Origin: Plantago ovata
Lineage: Eukaryota > Streptophyta > Magnoliopsida > Lamiales > Plantaginaceae
Length of the DNA stretch: 64,000 bases
Reading direction: 5' to 3'
Assembly (NCBI GenBank): GCA_028274465.1
Contig: CM051456.1
Coordinates: 104,445,348 to 104,509,347 of the forward strand
The position numbers and the translations under genes were made by a program. A model generated the notes under the pieces. The model was given only the letters and a program-made list of their open reading frames with translations. It was not told the DNA's origin and ran no database searches. Below, in pieces: positions 45,799 to 57,318 of the stretch. The first letter of the stretch is position 1, and each line of letters begins with the position of its first letter.

Positions 45799-47124
45799 TT
45801 ATTGAGGTAATTCAATCAATCCAAGGTTATACCTTAGCATTGCGAATCTATTATCTGGTAAGGGCTTGGTAAAGATGTCAGCAAGTTGATCATCAGTACC
45901 CACTTTGACAACCTCAATATCTCCCTTTTCCACATGATCTCTAATGAAATGATGTCTAATATCAATGTGCTTGGTCCTTGAGTGAAACTTAGGATTTTGC
46001 GTGATAGCAATAGCACTCGTATTATCACAAAAGATTGGTGTTTTCTTTGCAGAAATACCATAATCTCTTAATTGTTGCTGAATCCATATGATTTGAGTTG
46101 TGCAACAACCAGCTGCAATGTACTCAGATTCAGTAGATGAATTGGCGACACAGGTTTGCTTCTTGCTGAACCATGATATTAATCTAGTACCCAAAAACTG
46201 ACAAGTTCCAGAGGTACTTTTTCTATCAAGAGTTGATCCTCCATGATCAGCATCAGAATAACCAACCAATTGAAGTCCAGAATCTTTAGGATACCATAAT
46301 CCAACATTGACTGTACCTTTGACATATTTCAGTATCTTAAGTGCCTTTTTGTAGTGTGATTCTCTTGGATCAGATTGGAATCTTGCACACACACAAACAA
46401 CATATTGAATGTCAGGTCTACTTGCTGTTAAACACAACAAGGAACCAATGAGCTTCCTATACTTGTGTTCTTCAACACTTTTATTTCTTTAGTATAACCC
46501 AATTTGGTACCAACACTCATAGGGATCTTTTCAGGTTTCTCTTCCTCTTTGATCCCATACTTTATGAGCATTTCTTTCGCATACTTTGCTTGATTTATGA
46601 ATATTCCATCTTTGAGTTGCTTGACTTGCAATCCTAGGAAATAATTCAATTTTCCCATCATACTCATTTCAAATTTGTTTGTCATGAGTTTGGCAAAATC
46701 ATCACAAAGTTGCTTGTCCTTAGATCCAAAAATTATGTCATCCACATAAATTTGAACTAAGAGTATTTTACCATCATGGTTCATGGTAAACAAGATTTTA
46801 TCAACTTCACCTTTCTTGAAACCATTATCCAGCAAGAACTTAGCCAAGGTATCATACCAAGCTCTTGGTGCTTGCTTTAGACCATATACAGCTTTCTGAA
46901 GCTTGTATACCATCTTGGTTTCTGAGGGAACTTCAAAGCCAGGGGTTGTTCTAAGTAGACTTCTTCAGCAAGTTCACCATTCAAGAATGCACTTTTAACA
47001 TCCATTTGGTAAACAATGAAGTCATTGTGAGCAGCAAAGGCCAAGAAAAGCCTAATTGCATCCAATCTTGCAACTGGTGCATAAGACTCATCATAATCCA
47101 ATCCTTCAGTCTGACAGTAACCTT
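45799..47124 (-). pseudogene. Copia reverse transcriptase and RNase H (Sirevirus-like), broken
   Basis: RT phrases are [60 protein letters not shown] and the catalytic QIYVDDIIFGS. RNase H has STESEYIAAGCC, QQQLRDYGI, IFCDNTSAIAI, HSRTKHIDIRHHFIRDH and ADIFTKPLP. Frame changes occur near 46900 and 46435. The N-terminal RT part is displaced to 51278-51303 by the insertion at 47125. Confidence 0.88.
47120..47124. repeat. Target-site duplication ACCTT of LTR-like copy 1
   Basis: ACCTT here recurs at 51273-51277. Removing the insertion joins the Copia RT reading frame across the site. Confidence 0.85.
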
Positions 47125-48746
47125 TGATAGTGTATATGTCCTAGAGACAGTCCTTATTAAGGGCATGCAGCCCTTATAGAGGTCATATATGTACTATTAC
47201 ACAGGTCAACGTAATATAATATATGTTTGTTGTTTGACTATTGAGTATCGCTTTCATATTTATATTACACCAGGCACGCAGCATGTCATATCTCTATTTC
47301 TGTCTGTATTGATATTAAACATGTCCCCTCGGATAGATGACCGATCACACAGATAGTGAGAGCTATGTGAGTTATCATCTATCCCAAACTCTCCCTAGTC
47401 GAGGTTCATCTCGGATGTAGGGGTCTGAATGAACCAGCTGAGACTAGTATGCGTGGAGGTTATACTTGTTGGAGCAAGTGTGAGCCGATCCCACGGCCAC
47501 GGAACGGATTGTTGGACAATCAAGAAACGTTCTCATAACTGCGCATAGTTGTTCGAAGGATGATTACCGAACAATGGAAGTACCCACCGGACACTCCCAT
47601 CGATGTATACTCTACACCGAAGTGTCCATGGGAACCGGTAAGTTGTCGAAGTGATGCCAGTCGTCCTTTGGACTTACAGGACTTTATTATCACATTTGTT
47701 GCCCCATATCCTTGGTGGACCCGTCGATGTCAGCTCTGAATAAGCAGTTGACTTAAGACACGATCCAGGATTATGGCTACATACAAATGGGGATGATAAG
47801 TGTTTCTGTGAAGGATTCATCTCTCATGTGTAGCACATGAGAGCACTGCTCATAGTCGTTCATAGTTGTGATTGGTAAAACCGCTGGCCAGCGTATCAAT
47901 ATTATTATGATGGTCATAATAGATATTGGATTCACCATGCAACTCACTGAAGACGCCCGTGGATGTATTATTGGGATAGACACTTCATCGATCCTAGATG
48001 CATTCGAGTCAGTCAGATGAAGGGACGTTACCATTGCCGCGTTGAGCGCAACAAACTTCGCAACGAAAGGGTTTGCTTTGAGAAACCTCTCAAATGTCCT
48101 CATGTATTAGTATTGCAAATGGAACCGTCTAGGAATTCCATTTTGCCTAGTCTAGGACTTGCTTAATACAATGAGGCCCTATGGGTCACACTATGTGGTG
48201 ATTCAGCTTATCCGAATATCCTTGAAGATGGAATCGCAATTAATTTGGAATTAATTGTGATTGATGGATTATAATTAATTTGGAATTAATTATAAAATTT
48301 TGTGGCTCAATTAATGATTTGAAATTATTAATTGAATTGGCTAATTAATTGTATTTTATGTAAATGCAATTAAAGATTATGTTTTGAAAATATAATAGAG
48401 GTTTGATTTGAAAGGATATGTTAATTTGGAATTAATATATGCACATGGGCAAAATCTACTTGGAGTTTGAATTGCCTTAGAACTATAAGTGGGTCCCAAA
48501 ATCGGGACTCACCTAACCTCCCTGGGGGCGCGCGCGCGCAGCTGAGATAGGGGAAGGAGTTCGACTCCTTCCTCTATTAGAAGTCCAAAGGATAAGTTAG
48601 ATTTTCCTGATTGAGTTTTAATTTGATTGAGAATGAATCTAGACTTGAAATTGGTTTCCTAGTGCGATAAGAATTAGATTCTTATTCCTTTATGAAGTCT
48701 AATTGATTATTCATTAGGCTTCTATTGACTACTATATATAGTAGAC

Positions 48747-49942
48747 TGATGAATGTGTATTTTACACTTTCATTTGAGTCTTTTTCACCTATTTTAGCTA
48801 TCCTCTATGTTAATTTAGCTATATTTTAGTGCATTTTATTAGAATAGTGTCACGTTTCCCTTTAGTTTTTATTTTACAGGTTTTGGTTGAAAAACGAGGT
48901 TTTCCGGGCAAATATATTGAAGTAGACAAGGAATTGGTGTTCCAGAAGCCTAATTGGAGTATCTGAAAGATTTCGGATAGGATTTGAAGTCTAGGGACCG
49001 AATCTGGAGGCTAGAAGGTCACTAGAAGGCAGAAACCGAGTTCGAAAAGGGGAAGAAATCCAAAAACGCGTCGAAAACGCGTTTTGGGCCGAAAAATATT
49101 CCCGGGCGAGTCGCCCGGGACGTGGGGCGAATCGCCCCACACCAGGCAAATCGCCCGGTGTGTGGGGCCCTCCGCCCCACACAATTCAAAAGCCTATATA
49201 TAGTTGCTCAGTTTTCTCCGTTTTTCATACTTTTCCAGAGCTTTTCTCTCACCTTTCTCTGTAGTTTTAGGTAGTAATTTCCCAGAGCCTGTTCTGGAGG
49301 TTCTTAGCTTAGGAGATACTTTTTCTTAGCAGTTTGGAGCTTGTAAGATCACGATTCTTCGGAGACTGACAACCTTCGGTAACATTGTATCTTACAGTTT
49401 TTCTACTTATTTTTATATATCTTTCATCATGTTTTCATTCATTCGTGGTATGATTTCTGTTGATTGCATGACAACTATGAGTAGCTAAACTTCTCGTTGG
49501 TGGTAGTATGTGATTTCTTAGCGAAGGGTTGATAATTATGCTAATGGCTATATCGCGCATTATACTCTAAGTTATTGCTTTATTTCTTTGATCTATCTAA
49601 ATCTATATCTTCGTAGTGTTGAATAATTACGGAACACAATTGGACAATTCATTGATCAAAGATCTCCATGCAAGACCGAGGAATTTATGCATGATTATTA
49701 ACCCGTTATGCTTTGAAAGACCATACTATCACCGATCTCCATTGTCTGTTAAGAAAAACCTTTGCTAAGACGTCTGCTATTTTATATTCTCAAGTTAAAT
49801 TAGATAAAGCTAGTTATAGTCCTTAGAGATCGACACTCGAGGTTATTCTACTGCTACACTACGGTTTTCGTTGTAGTTGTGAATTGTCTTTGGCTAAATA
49901 CAAATTTATTTGATTAATTGAGTTTGACAAACCGTTTCATCA
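48747..49942 (+). mobile_element. Gypsy solo LTR
   Basis: Starts TGATGAATGTGTATTTTAC and ends CCGTTTCATCA, with TAGAC duplicated at 48742-48746 and 49943-49947. It is related along most of its length to the 5' LTR at 52158-53428, so it is the same Gypsy family. No internal sequence remains, as expected after LTR-LTR recombination. Confidence 0.92.
49099..49185. repeat. Cluster of GC-rich hairpins in the Gypsy solo LTR
   Basis: TCCCGGGCGAGTCGCCCGGGA, with TGGGGCGAATCGCCCCA and a further CGCCCC-type phrase nearby, can each fold on itself. The related LTRs at 52158 and 57319 have changed versions (GGGGCGAACCGCCGCACC and GGTGAACCGCCCC). Confidence 0.75.
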
Positions 49943-50094
49943 TAGACTATTAGAGAGCTTTTTACACACAGTTCAATACATAGACTTTCACACAGATGAA
50001 TACCCAGACATATAGTTTGTCTACCAGTTTTCTTAGAGAAAATAAAAAGCTCTCCCCTACCTCTCCCTAGCCCACGCGCGCGCCACCCCTCACC

Positions 50095-50911
50095 CAGGGG
50101 CGAGCACATTAAGGCGCAAGGGGCCTCAAGTGCTGCCCCTGGATTTTTTACGTGGATGTACTATTATACTATCATTTTTTAAGTCAAGTAAATAAATTTT
50201 CAGTATAGTTATTTGGACCCAAAATGATGTTTGGCCTGACGGCTTTGTTATGGGGCCAAAAGCTTACTCTTCCGCATGGGGTCTCAAGTTCGAGACCCAG
50301 CCATACGTTTTTATATTGTTTCCATTGTTTATTACATCGCTCCTTTTCCTTTCCATTTTGTCTCCTTTTAGTTTCTAGTGTTATTTTTTTTTTCCTCTTT
50401 AATTCTAGCTTTCTATATTGTTCAATTTTCAAGTTTTCATTTCCTTACAATATATTTTCCATCTAGTGAATTTTATTTTGTTTTAGTATTGGTTCTTGTT
50501 TTCCATTCTTTCATTTTTACTTCCCTCATATTCTTCATTTTAACTTTTCCTTTTCATTTCCATTTTTCCTCTTTTTACTTTCTAGTGTTATATTTTTATT
50601 TTCCTCTTTAATTCTAATTTTTTATATTGTTCACTTTTCAGGTTTTCATTTCCTTACAACTTTTTTTTTCCATCTAGTAGATTTATTATTTTAGAAACAT
50701 ATGTAATTTTTTGTATTCAAATTCTACAATTTTGAAATATTTTTGTTTAATATAAAGTACATTTGAAAGTGAAAAATATGATGTTGAATAATTGGTAAAT
50801 TTGGAAAAGACTGTGTTTACATAATAGTTATATTTTTCTTATTAAATGTTAGAAAAATATTACGTTACATTTTTTTGCTCCCCCTGACATAAAATCCTGC
50901 GTTCGCCCCTG
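50095..50911. mobile_element. Non-autonomous hAT element with 8-bp TSD
   Basis: The ends are inverted: CAGGGGCGAGC at the left and the complement CAGGGGCGAAC at the right. CCCTCACC is duplicated at 50087-50094 and 50912-50919. The CAGGGGCG terminus and 8-bp duplication are typical of hAT. The 817-bp interior is T-rich with repeated phrases (TTCCTCTTTAATTCTA, TTTTCATTTCCTTACAA) and no transposase. Confidence 0.92.
50237..50305 (+). repeat. tRNA-like phrase inside the hAT element
   Basis: CTCAAGTTCGAGACCCAGCC resembles a Pol III B box, with a weaker A-box-like string about 45 bases upstream. No cloverleaf is supported. Confidence 0.3.
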
Positions 50912-51277
50912 CCCTCACCGGAGGAAAACTGCCGCCCCATCTTCTTGGCCACAAAAAATTATCCTAGCATTCTTTCCGATAAGCTGTTCATCCGTGGATA
51001 CCAAGGTTGAGGTTCAAGGAGCTGGAAACTGACTTTTATTGTCTTGCAGATAATCAATGTATTGCAGATATCTTTGACTTCGACGAAGGAGAAGATTCAC
51101 CGGATTATTACGAAGACTTGGAAGTTGTGCTTGCTTTTGGAGTATTGTAAGTCTTCTAATTGACGTGTTTAAATATATATGGCATATACATGATCAATTA
51201 ACCTGCATGTTAAGACAATTTTTGAAATTCCGCTGCGTACCCTAGGGGTAACTCTGACCGTATTTTCTTACAACCTT

Positions 51278-51303
51278 GAGCAACTAAACGTGCTTTGTTT
51301 CTT
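51278..51303 (-). pseudogene. Displaced piece of the Sirevirus-like reverse transcriptase
   Basis: On the minus strand, including the ACCTT duplication, this encodes RNKARLVAQG, the start of the Copia RT domain. It continues in frame with the RT at 47124 once the LTR-like insertion is removed. It stops at 51304, where another element begins. Confidence 0.8.
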
Positions 51304-52157
51304 GACAAAATTACATCTACCACCCCCACTAAACACTCACTTTTCATTCTAGTCCAACTATAGCGGTTAATTACATTTTAGTCCAGTTGGACCTCCGGTG
51401 TTGACTCCGGTAAGTTGGGTTTCTAATTTTCGCTCAACCAAACACGCCCTTAACTATATAATTTCTATTTTTTCTTTCTTTTCGTTTTTTCTATTTTTCT
51501 TTTTTGTCTTTCTTTCTTTTCTCTTTTCTTTCTTTTTTTTTTCTTTTACAATTTTTTAAAATCCAACTCCGGTACCGGAGTTTACAGCTCCGGTACCGAA
51601 GTTAGAACTCCGGTACCGGAGTTTACAGCTCTGATTGGAGCTGTGTTAATCTCCAATCGGAGTTTGACACAGCTCCAATCGGAGCTGTGTTACACAGCTC
51701 CGATTGGAGCTTAACAAAGCTCCAGTCGGAGCTTAACAAAGCTCCGATTGGAGCTTTGCAAAGCTGTGTTAAGCTCCAATCGGAGCTGTATAACACAGCT
51801 CCAATTGGAGCTGTGCCAAGGGGGCTTTGCAAAGCCCCAATCGGAGCTTTGTACTCCGATCAGAAAGCTCCGATCGGAGTTACTGTTCATCTTCTTCCTC
51901 TTTTATTTATTTATTTTTATTTAGTATTATTTATTTTTATTTAATAAAGAAAAAAAGAAAAGGTAAAAAATAAAATTTGGGACTCATTTTGAAATTCAAT
52001 TTTTGTAGGGGTTTGTTTTAAAATAATTTTGTAAACTATTTTGAAATATAGCTAAATTATGTGGGTTAATTTATAAATTGTTTGTGTTAATATTGTAAAA
52101 GTCAAAACATTTGGGGTGAATTTATAATAAACGAAACTTCATGTTGTTTGGCGTAAT
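51304..52157. mobile_element. DNA-transposon-like segment, cut by the Gypsy insertion
   Basis: The left edge (GACAAAATTACATCTACCAC) resembles the terminus of the MULE-type element at 4499 and interrupts the Copia RT. The right edge is lost where the Gypsy LTR begins. The interior has a T-rich stretch, the array of palindromes at 51562-51890 and AT-rich sequence. No transposase is seen. Confidence 0.5.
51562..51890. repeat. Array of short near-palindromic repeats (CTCCGATTGGAGCT type)
   Basis: About fourteen units of 14-16 bases, such as CTCCGGTACCGGAGTT, CTCCAATCGGAGCT and CTCCGATTGGAGCT, are joined by 4-20-base linkers that often read GTGTTACACAG or TAACAAAG. Each unit is nearly self-complementary, so the array can form many hairpins or pair unit with unit. 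The leftmost units have a GGTACC core and the rest an AATCGG/GATTGG core. Confidence 0.88.
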
Positions 52158-53428
52158 TGATGAATGTGTATTTTACACTTTCATTCGAGTCTTTTTCACC
52201 TATTTTAGCTATCCTCTATGATAATTTAGCTATATTTTAATGCATTTTATTAGAATAGTGTCACGTTTCCCTTTAGATTTTATTTTACAGGTTTTGGTTG
52301 AAATTCGAAGATTTCCGGGCAATTATATTGAAGTTGACAAGGAATTGGTGTTCCAGAAGCCTATTTGGAGTATCTGAAGGTTTCCGAATAGGATTTGAAG
52401 TCTAGGGGCCGAATTTGGAGGTTAGAATGCTACTAGAAGTCAGAAACCGTGTCCGAAAAGGTGAAGAAATCCAAAAACGCGTCGAAAACGTGGAATTCCG
52501 CGAGAAATACTCTGGGGCGAACCGCCGCACCATGGGGTGAACCGCCCCGTAGTTTTTCGGGGCCTATATATAGTGTTCAGTTTTCTCCGAAAATCATATC
52601 TTTTCAGACCTACTTTCTCACCTCTCTCTATAGTTTTAGGTAGGAACTTCCCGGGGCCTGTCCTGGGAGTTCCGTAGCTTAGGGGATACTTTTTCATAGC
52701 AGTTTGGAGCTCGTAGAATCGCAATCATCCGGAGATTGACAACCTTCGGTAACTTTGTTTCTTACAGTTTTATTCTACTTATTTTATATTCTTTCAACAT
52801 GTTTTCTTCTATGATTTCTGTTGATTGCATGCCTATTATGAGTAGCTAAACTTACCGTTGGTGGTAGTATGTGAATTCTTAGCGAAGGGAAGATAATCAT
52901 GCTAATGGCTATATCGCGCATTATACTCCGTGTCATTGCTTTATTTCGTTGATCAGTTGTAACCAAAATTCTCGTATGTTGTATTAATTATTATGCACAA
53001 TTGGACGCTTGTCGACCATCAGACCAATTATCTTCGTAGTGTTGAATAATTACGGAACACATCAGGACAATCGTGATTGACTTGTTAGACCAATTATCTT
53101 CGTAGTGCTTAATATTTGCAACAGGACACTAGATTGATTCAAAGATCTCTATGCAAGACCGAGGAATTTATGCATGATTATCGACCCGTTATGTTAAGAA
53201 GGACCATACTATCACCAATCTCCATTATCTGCTAGAAACCCCCTATTGCTATCTGTCTGCTGTTTTATATTCTCTTGTTAAATAGATAAAGCTAGTTATA
53301 GTCCTGAGAGAACGACACTCGAGTCATTCTACTGCTACACTACGGTTTTCATTGTAGTTGTGGATTGCCTTTGGCTAAATAACAAATTTATTTGCTTGAG
53401 TTCGGAGCACGACATCCGCGGTTCATCA
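52158..53428 (+). repeat. 5' LTR of the Gypsy element
   Basis: 1,271 bp with TG...CA ends. It matches the first 730 bp of the 3' LTR very closely and the solo LTR at 48747 more distantly. It contains a TATATATAG-like promoter string near 52564-52572 (CCTATATATAGTG). Confidence 0.92.
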
Positions 53429-53431
53429 AAT

Positions 53432-53450
53432 TGGCGCCGCTGTCGGGGAC
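53432..53450 (+). promoter_or_regulatory. Primer-binding site of the Gypsy element (tRNA-Asp type)
   Basis: TGGCGCCGCTGTCGGGGAC lies three bases after the 5' LTR. It resembles the TGGCGCCGTTGCCGGGGA site common in Athila-like Gypsy elements and attributed to tRNA-Asp. Confidence 0.8.
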
Positions 53451-53597
53451 TATACTCCTTTTTTCTATTTAATTTGTTTATATTTACAACTTTAGATTCC
53501 TAATTCTACTAGTTTTAGTCTTCCTTTTTAATCTCTCTCTGATACTGTTTTCCTAGTCTGTTTCTAATCACCTTTCCTAGTCTGTTATAGATAGTGT

Positions 53598-55684
53598 ATG
53601 CCGCATACACGTTCTGCAGGAACACCGCTTGCTGATTCAATTGCTGAGATCGACAGAGTCTACCACCAAAGAAGGCGACTACTTGAAAGGCGCGCACTAG
53701 AGGAAATAGAGGAAACCGATTTCTCTGAATCTCTACTTAGTCTCTTCAAGGAAATCGACGAAATGGCAGAAGCTAGACCACTGAAGGCATGGGTATAACC
53801 CACCAAAGATCGTATGAGGGGACCGGCGATTGTTCTTTCGTCTGCAACCCGAGATCTGGAGATCAAGAACCACGAATTCCAACAACTACCGAGGTTCTAT
53901 GGCTTATCAAGGGAATATGTGATGGGGTACTTGCACGATATCGATGATTTCGTCAACAAACTCCCACGACCCGGAGCTGACATAACAGCGGATGAGTTGA
54001 GGATGAAGGTTTTTGCTATGGGACATGGCGACAGAGCCAAGTCATGGCTGAGTTCTCTACCAGCCGGCTCACTGGACACTTGGGAGAAGGTTTTTTCAGC
54101 TTTCATGGAGAAATACTTCCCCCACACCTTGACTACTGCGCTAAAGGCGCAGATCACTGGATTCAAGCAGGAATATGATGAGACCATCTACACCGCGTTT
54201 GAGAGGTTCCAAGATCTCACGAACAAGTGTCCTCACCATGGTTTTGAACTTTCCGATCTATTCCAACACTTCTACAATGGACTAACCTTCGAGAACCAAC
54301 AAGTGGTGGATTTCCAATGCCGAGGCAATATTTGGGAGGAAACTGCAGAAGCCGTCTAGGCTGTTTTCGAAAGGCTTGCTAAGGGTTCGCAGTTCAAGGA
54401 CCCGAGAGCAATGGTTAGGAGACGTGGACCTGAAGCTCCACCGACTCAAGAAGCCTCTATGTACAGGGGGAATGGGGATCAATTCGAGTGCTTTACCAAC
54501 GAATTGAAGCAAGTCCTCAAGAGCGCCACCGGAACAACTGTTTTGAACGAAGTATGCCGAATATGCAAGAACTATGGGCATGGGGCTCATATGTGTAGAT
54601 CGGAGCTGGCATACGATGATGGCAACTGGGCTCGAGAGGCGAAGAAGAAGCCTTTGCTACGGAGTTTGGTACTCAAGAACTTAGGTACGGACAAGACGGT
54701 AGGAATCCTCAAGGTGGATTTTGGAGAAGAGGATACCGTAACAATCAAGGATATGCACTGGCTAACCAAACTTATGGACCTAACCAAGACCGTAGTAGGC
54801 TGAACTATGGTAATGATCACTGCGAAAACCCCGCTCCGAAAGAGCCACCGAAGTTGAAGTCGGCTCAAGTGGTGGAGAACTTGCAAAAGATGGTTGATCA
54901 CACACAAAGTTTTCTCAAACGTTATGAAGAAGATTCTGATAAGACTAGGGCAAGGCTCGATAGGTTGGAAGAGAGCACTAGGCTTGCCCATCAAAAGATG
55001 CAAGAGTTGATCGACCGAGGAGCAAGTAGGGAACAAGGCAAACTGTCTAGTAACACTGTGAAGTCGAAATTGGCTGGTGATGTATCTGACGAAATCACCA
55101 TCAGGAAGGTCGTTAGGTGCGAGTGTTGCATGAAGGAAGAACTTCTACAGGCTGAGGAAGAAGAGAAGGACCTTGGTTCTGACGCAGGTGATGAGGAGCA
55201 AGAGGATCCCGAACCACTCCCTAAAAGTTTCGATGTTAAGGTAGGGATTGGTGAGCTTGAAGATGTCTGTGCCACACTAGACACAGGATCCTACTCAAAC
55301 ATAATCCCTTTGAATGTGTTTGAAAAGAGCAACCTTGGAAAACTATCTGAGCAAAGGGCTATTGTGCGTCTGGCGGATGGATCCTTTATGAGACCCGAGG
55401 GTGTTGTGAAAAATGTGTTGGTCAAGATTGGTGAAGCATCTATATACACCAATTTTGTAGTTATGCCGGCATCTGCACCGGGGACGGGGGATGTCATACT
55501 CTTAGGGCAAACGTTCTTGACTAAACTACGCTCCGTGATGGACATCTACCAAAGAACTTGCACCATCGAAGTGGATGGCAAGCAACACGTGTTGCAAGCC
55601 ATACCTGATCCACCTGAACCGCCTGATATTTCTTTCACTACTCACTACTGTGGTCTTGCAGCCTATATTCTTTCTTATTCATAG
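53598..55684 (+). pseudogene. Gypsy gag and retropepsin-like protease, broken
   Basis: The start is ATG 53598 (MPHTRSAGTPLADSIAEIDR). Gag phrases are QLPRFYGLSREYVMGYLHDI, AKSWLSSLPAGSLDTWEKVF, FMEKYFPHT and FERFQDLTNKCPHHGFE; a CCHC-like knuckle (CRICKNYGHGAHMC) follows. A coiled-coil-like segment (about 54854-55010) leads to an acidic linker and the protease (ATLDTGSYSNIIPLNVFEKS, VILLGQTFL), where Asp-Thr-Gly is the active-site triad. In-frame stops are at 53796-53798 (TAA) and 54357-54359 (TAG), and the frame shifts between 54803 and 54854. The gag packages element RNA and the protease matures it. No pol follows. Confidence 0.88.
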
Positions 55685-57318
55685 GTTCGTGGCATGGAGA
55701 GGAGATCAATGAAGGGGAAGCCTAGTACCCGTAAAAAGAAGAGATAGGCGCAGACATGAGTCGAGTCAAAGACTTTAAACAATGACGCTATCCGGGAGGC
55801 AACCCGGAATTTTTATCGCTTTCTTTACCGCTTTAGATTTTATCTCACGAGTTTGATTGGGTATTATAGGTCACTTATACAAGCATTAGCTCTCACCTTG
55901 GATCCACTTTCGACGTTCGGGACGAGCGACGACGTTCAGGTTTGGGGAGGAAGTTATCGCTGGTTATCTCTATACTTATCTTGCTTATGAAAAACTCGTG
56001 AAATTTTTTGCATTTGCACGTTTACTGCTTTCCTAGGATAGTTTTGCATGTTTTATATGGAGCTTATTGCCGAATTTTTTGAATTTTTTTATTGGGTAGA
56101 TCAATCAACTATGCCATTAATCGTATGCTTCATTTCTATGAATTTGTTTGAAGTTTTTCTCGCTTGGCTTGTCACATTTATGTATTGCACTTAGTTGAGC
56201 CTGGTAGTCTCGACATCACTTAGTGGTGTTTTTCCTACTGCGGTTCACGAAGGCCTTTATAATAGGATGATGCATGTTAGGGTCTTATGGTTGGTTTCCC
56301 GAGTAATTATGTACCTAAGAGGCAACAAGTCTTCACCATGCTTTGAGATTGCTAAATGCCTAGGAAGGAGGTAGTGTGATCCTTTGTTTATAACCTATTC
56401 TTCCGAATAGGTTTGGGGAGGGGGTTACACCGTCATAGACTTGTTTCTGTTTTCATTTTCGTATCGTGAGTTTGTTTTTCTTTTTCCGTGAATTTTGTGC
56501 TCCAACCTATTCTTTCGAATAGGTTTGGGGAAGTCGTGTGAGACATTTTATTTCTATCTTTGTTATGCTACTGCTGGCTAAAAAATTCAAAAAAAAAAAG
56601 AAAAGAAAAATTCCAGGAAAAAAAGAGAAAAAGAAAAAAAGAAACTGGAAAGAGAAAAAAAAGAAAAAAAAGAAAAGACCCCAAAAAAGCAAAGAAGGGT
56701 CCAAAAAAGAAAGCCAAATAGTAGTTTAGCAAAGTGTTGAGTCTTTTCCATTTTTGTAATGTTCATAATCGTGTTTTTATCTTTTATCTTTTTGTCTTGA
56801 GTGTCATCTGTTCTAGACCACCCTCGTCCTGCCATTCAGGAAGTGGTGAATAGATTAAGACTTTACTTGAGAGATGGGTAGAATAGGGGAGAGTTATCTT
56901 TTATAGGGAACCCTCCTTCGTTTGATGAGAGCCAGTACTGGTTCGACCTCTTGTGAGGGAAAGTCTTAACATGGTGGAACAGCAGTAAGTCCTCAGTTTC
57001 ATAGGCACGGGGCAACCGTTCGTATCTTAGCATGCATCATTACGTCGTCACTGACTAGGTCCAGGTAGAGAATGTTACGAGATACTATCTTGTCTTGACA
57101 TAAGTACTTATGTGGATGTGTATAAGTCAATCGAGGTATTCTTCAACCTATATTCATGCTTTGATTTATATGGTTTTGGTTCATTCGTTTTTTTGGTTCA
57201 TTCAGTAGATTAGTTCCATTTTATTTGGCATGAAACTCCATTTTGTGTCTTGCATGTTTTTTGTATTAGATTCTAGCTTAGTTGTTTGAGGACAAGCAAA
57301 GGTTCGGTTTGGGGAGTT
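55685..57318 (+). other. Non-coding 3' region of the Gypsy element
   Basis: No pol domains are present. The purine-only tract near 56583-56710 (A-rich with G) is notable. The string GGTTTGGGGA occurs near 55940, 56409, 56522 and, as GGTTTGGGGAG, directly before the 3' LTR at 57306-57316. The two middle copies share a longer context (TATTCTTCCGAATAGGTTTG and TATTCTTTCGAATAGGTTTG). Confidence 0.7.

Larger units (their letters stand above)
37858..47124 (-). mobile_element. Sirevirus-like Copia element, minus strand, 3' part
   Basis: From left to right on +: the 3' LTR (37858-39434), a very long extra ORF region (39638-44890), a spacer, RNase H and reverse transcriptase (45799-47124). The reverse transcriptase continues after the LTR-like insertion as a short piece at 51278-51303 (encoding RNKARLVAQG) and is then cut by another element, so gag, integrase and the 5' LTR are missing from the window. 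An extra ORF between pol and the 3' LTR, and an LTR whose minus-strand start has GTAATTTTGATGAGCAA, fit the Sirevirus group of Copia elements. Confidence 0.75.
47125..51272 (+). mobile_element. LTR-like element family, copy 1, with two nested insertions
   Basis: The ends are TGATAGTGTATATGTCC and TATTTTCTTACA, with ACCTT on both sides. It shares its start, the GGTCACACTATG block near 48185, the GAATTAATT-rich middle and the CCGCTGCGTACCCTAGGGGT end with copy 2 (58647-60666). Without the Gypsy solo LTR (48747-49942 plus its duplication) and the hAT element (50095-50911 plus its duplication) it is about 2.1 kb. The last part has a short acidic open stretch (DIFDFDEGEDSPDYYEDLE, near 51070-51125) that is also in copy 2. 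No gag or pol is present. It sits in the reverse transcriptase of the Sirevirus-like element. Confidence 0.82.

Noticed and set aside
49906-51125. Possible host gene fragment near the right end of LTR-like copy 1
   Set aside because: The same coding-like stretch occurs at the same place in another copy of the LTR-like family, so it belongs to the element.
56507-56835. Open frames over the A/G-rich tract near 56580-56710
   Set aside because: They are Lys/Arg or Phe/Ser homopolymer-like translations of a purine tract in a non-coding 3' region.
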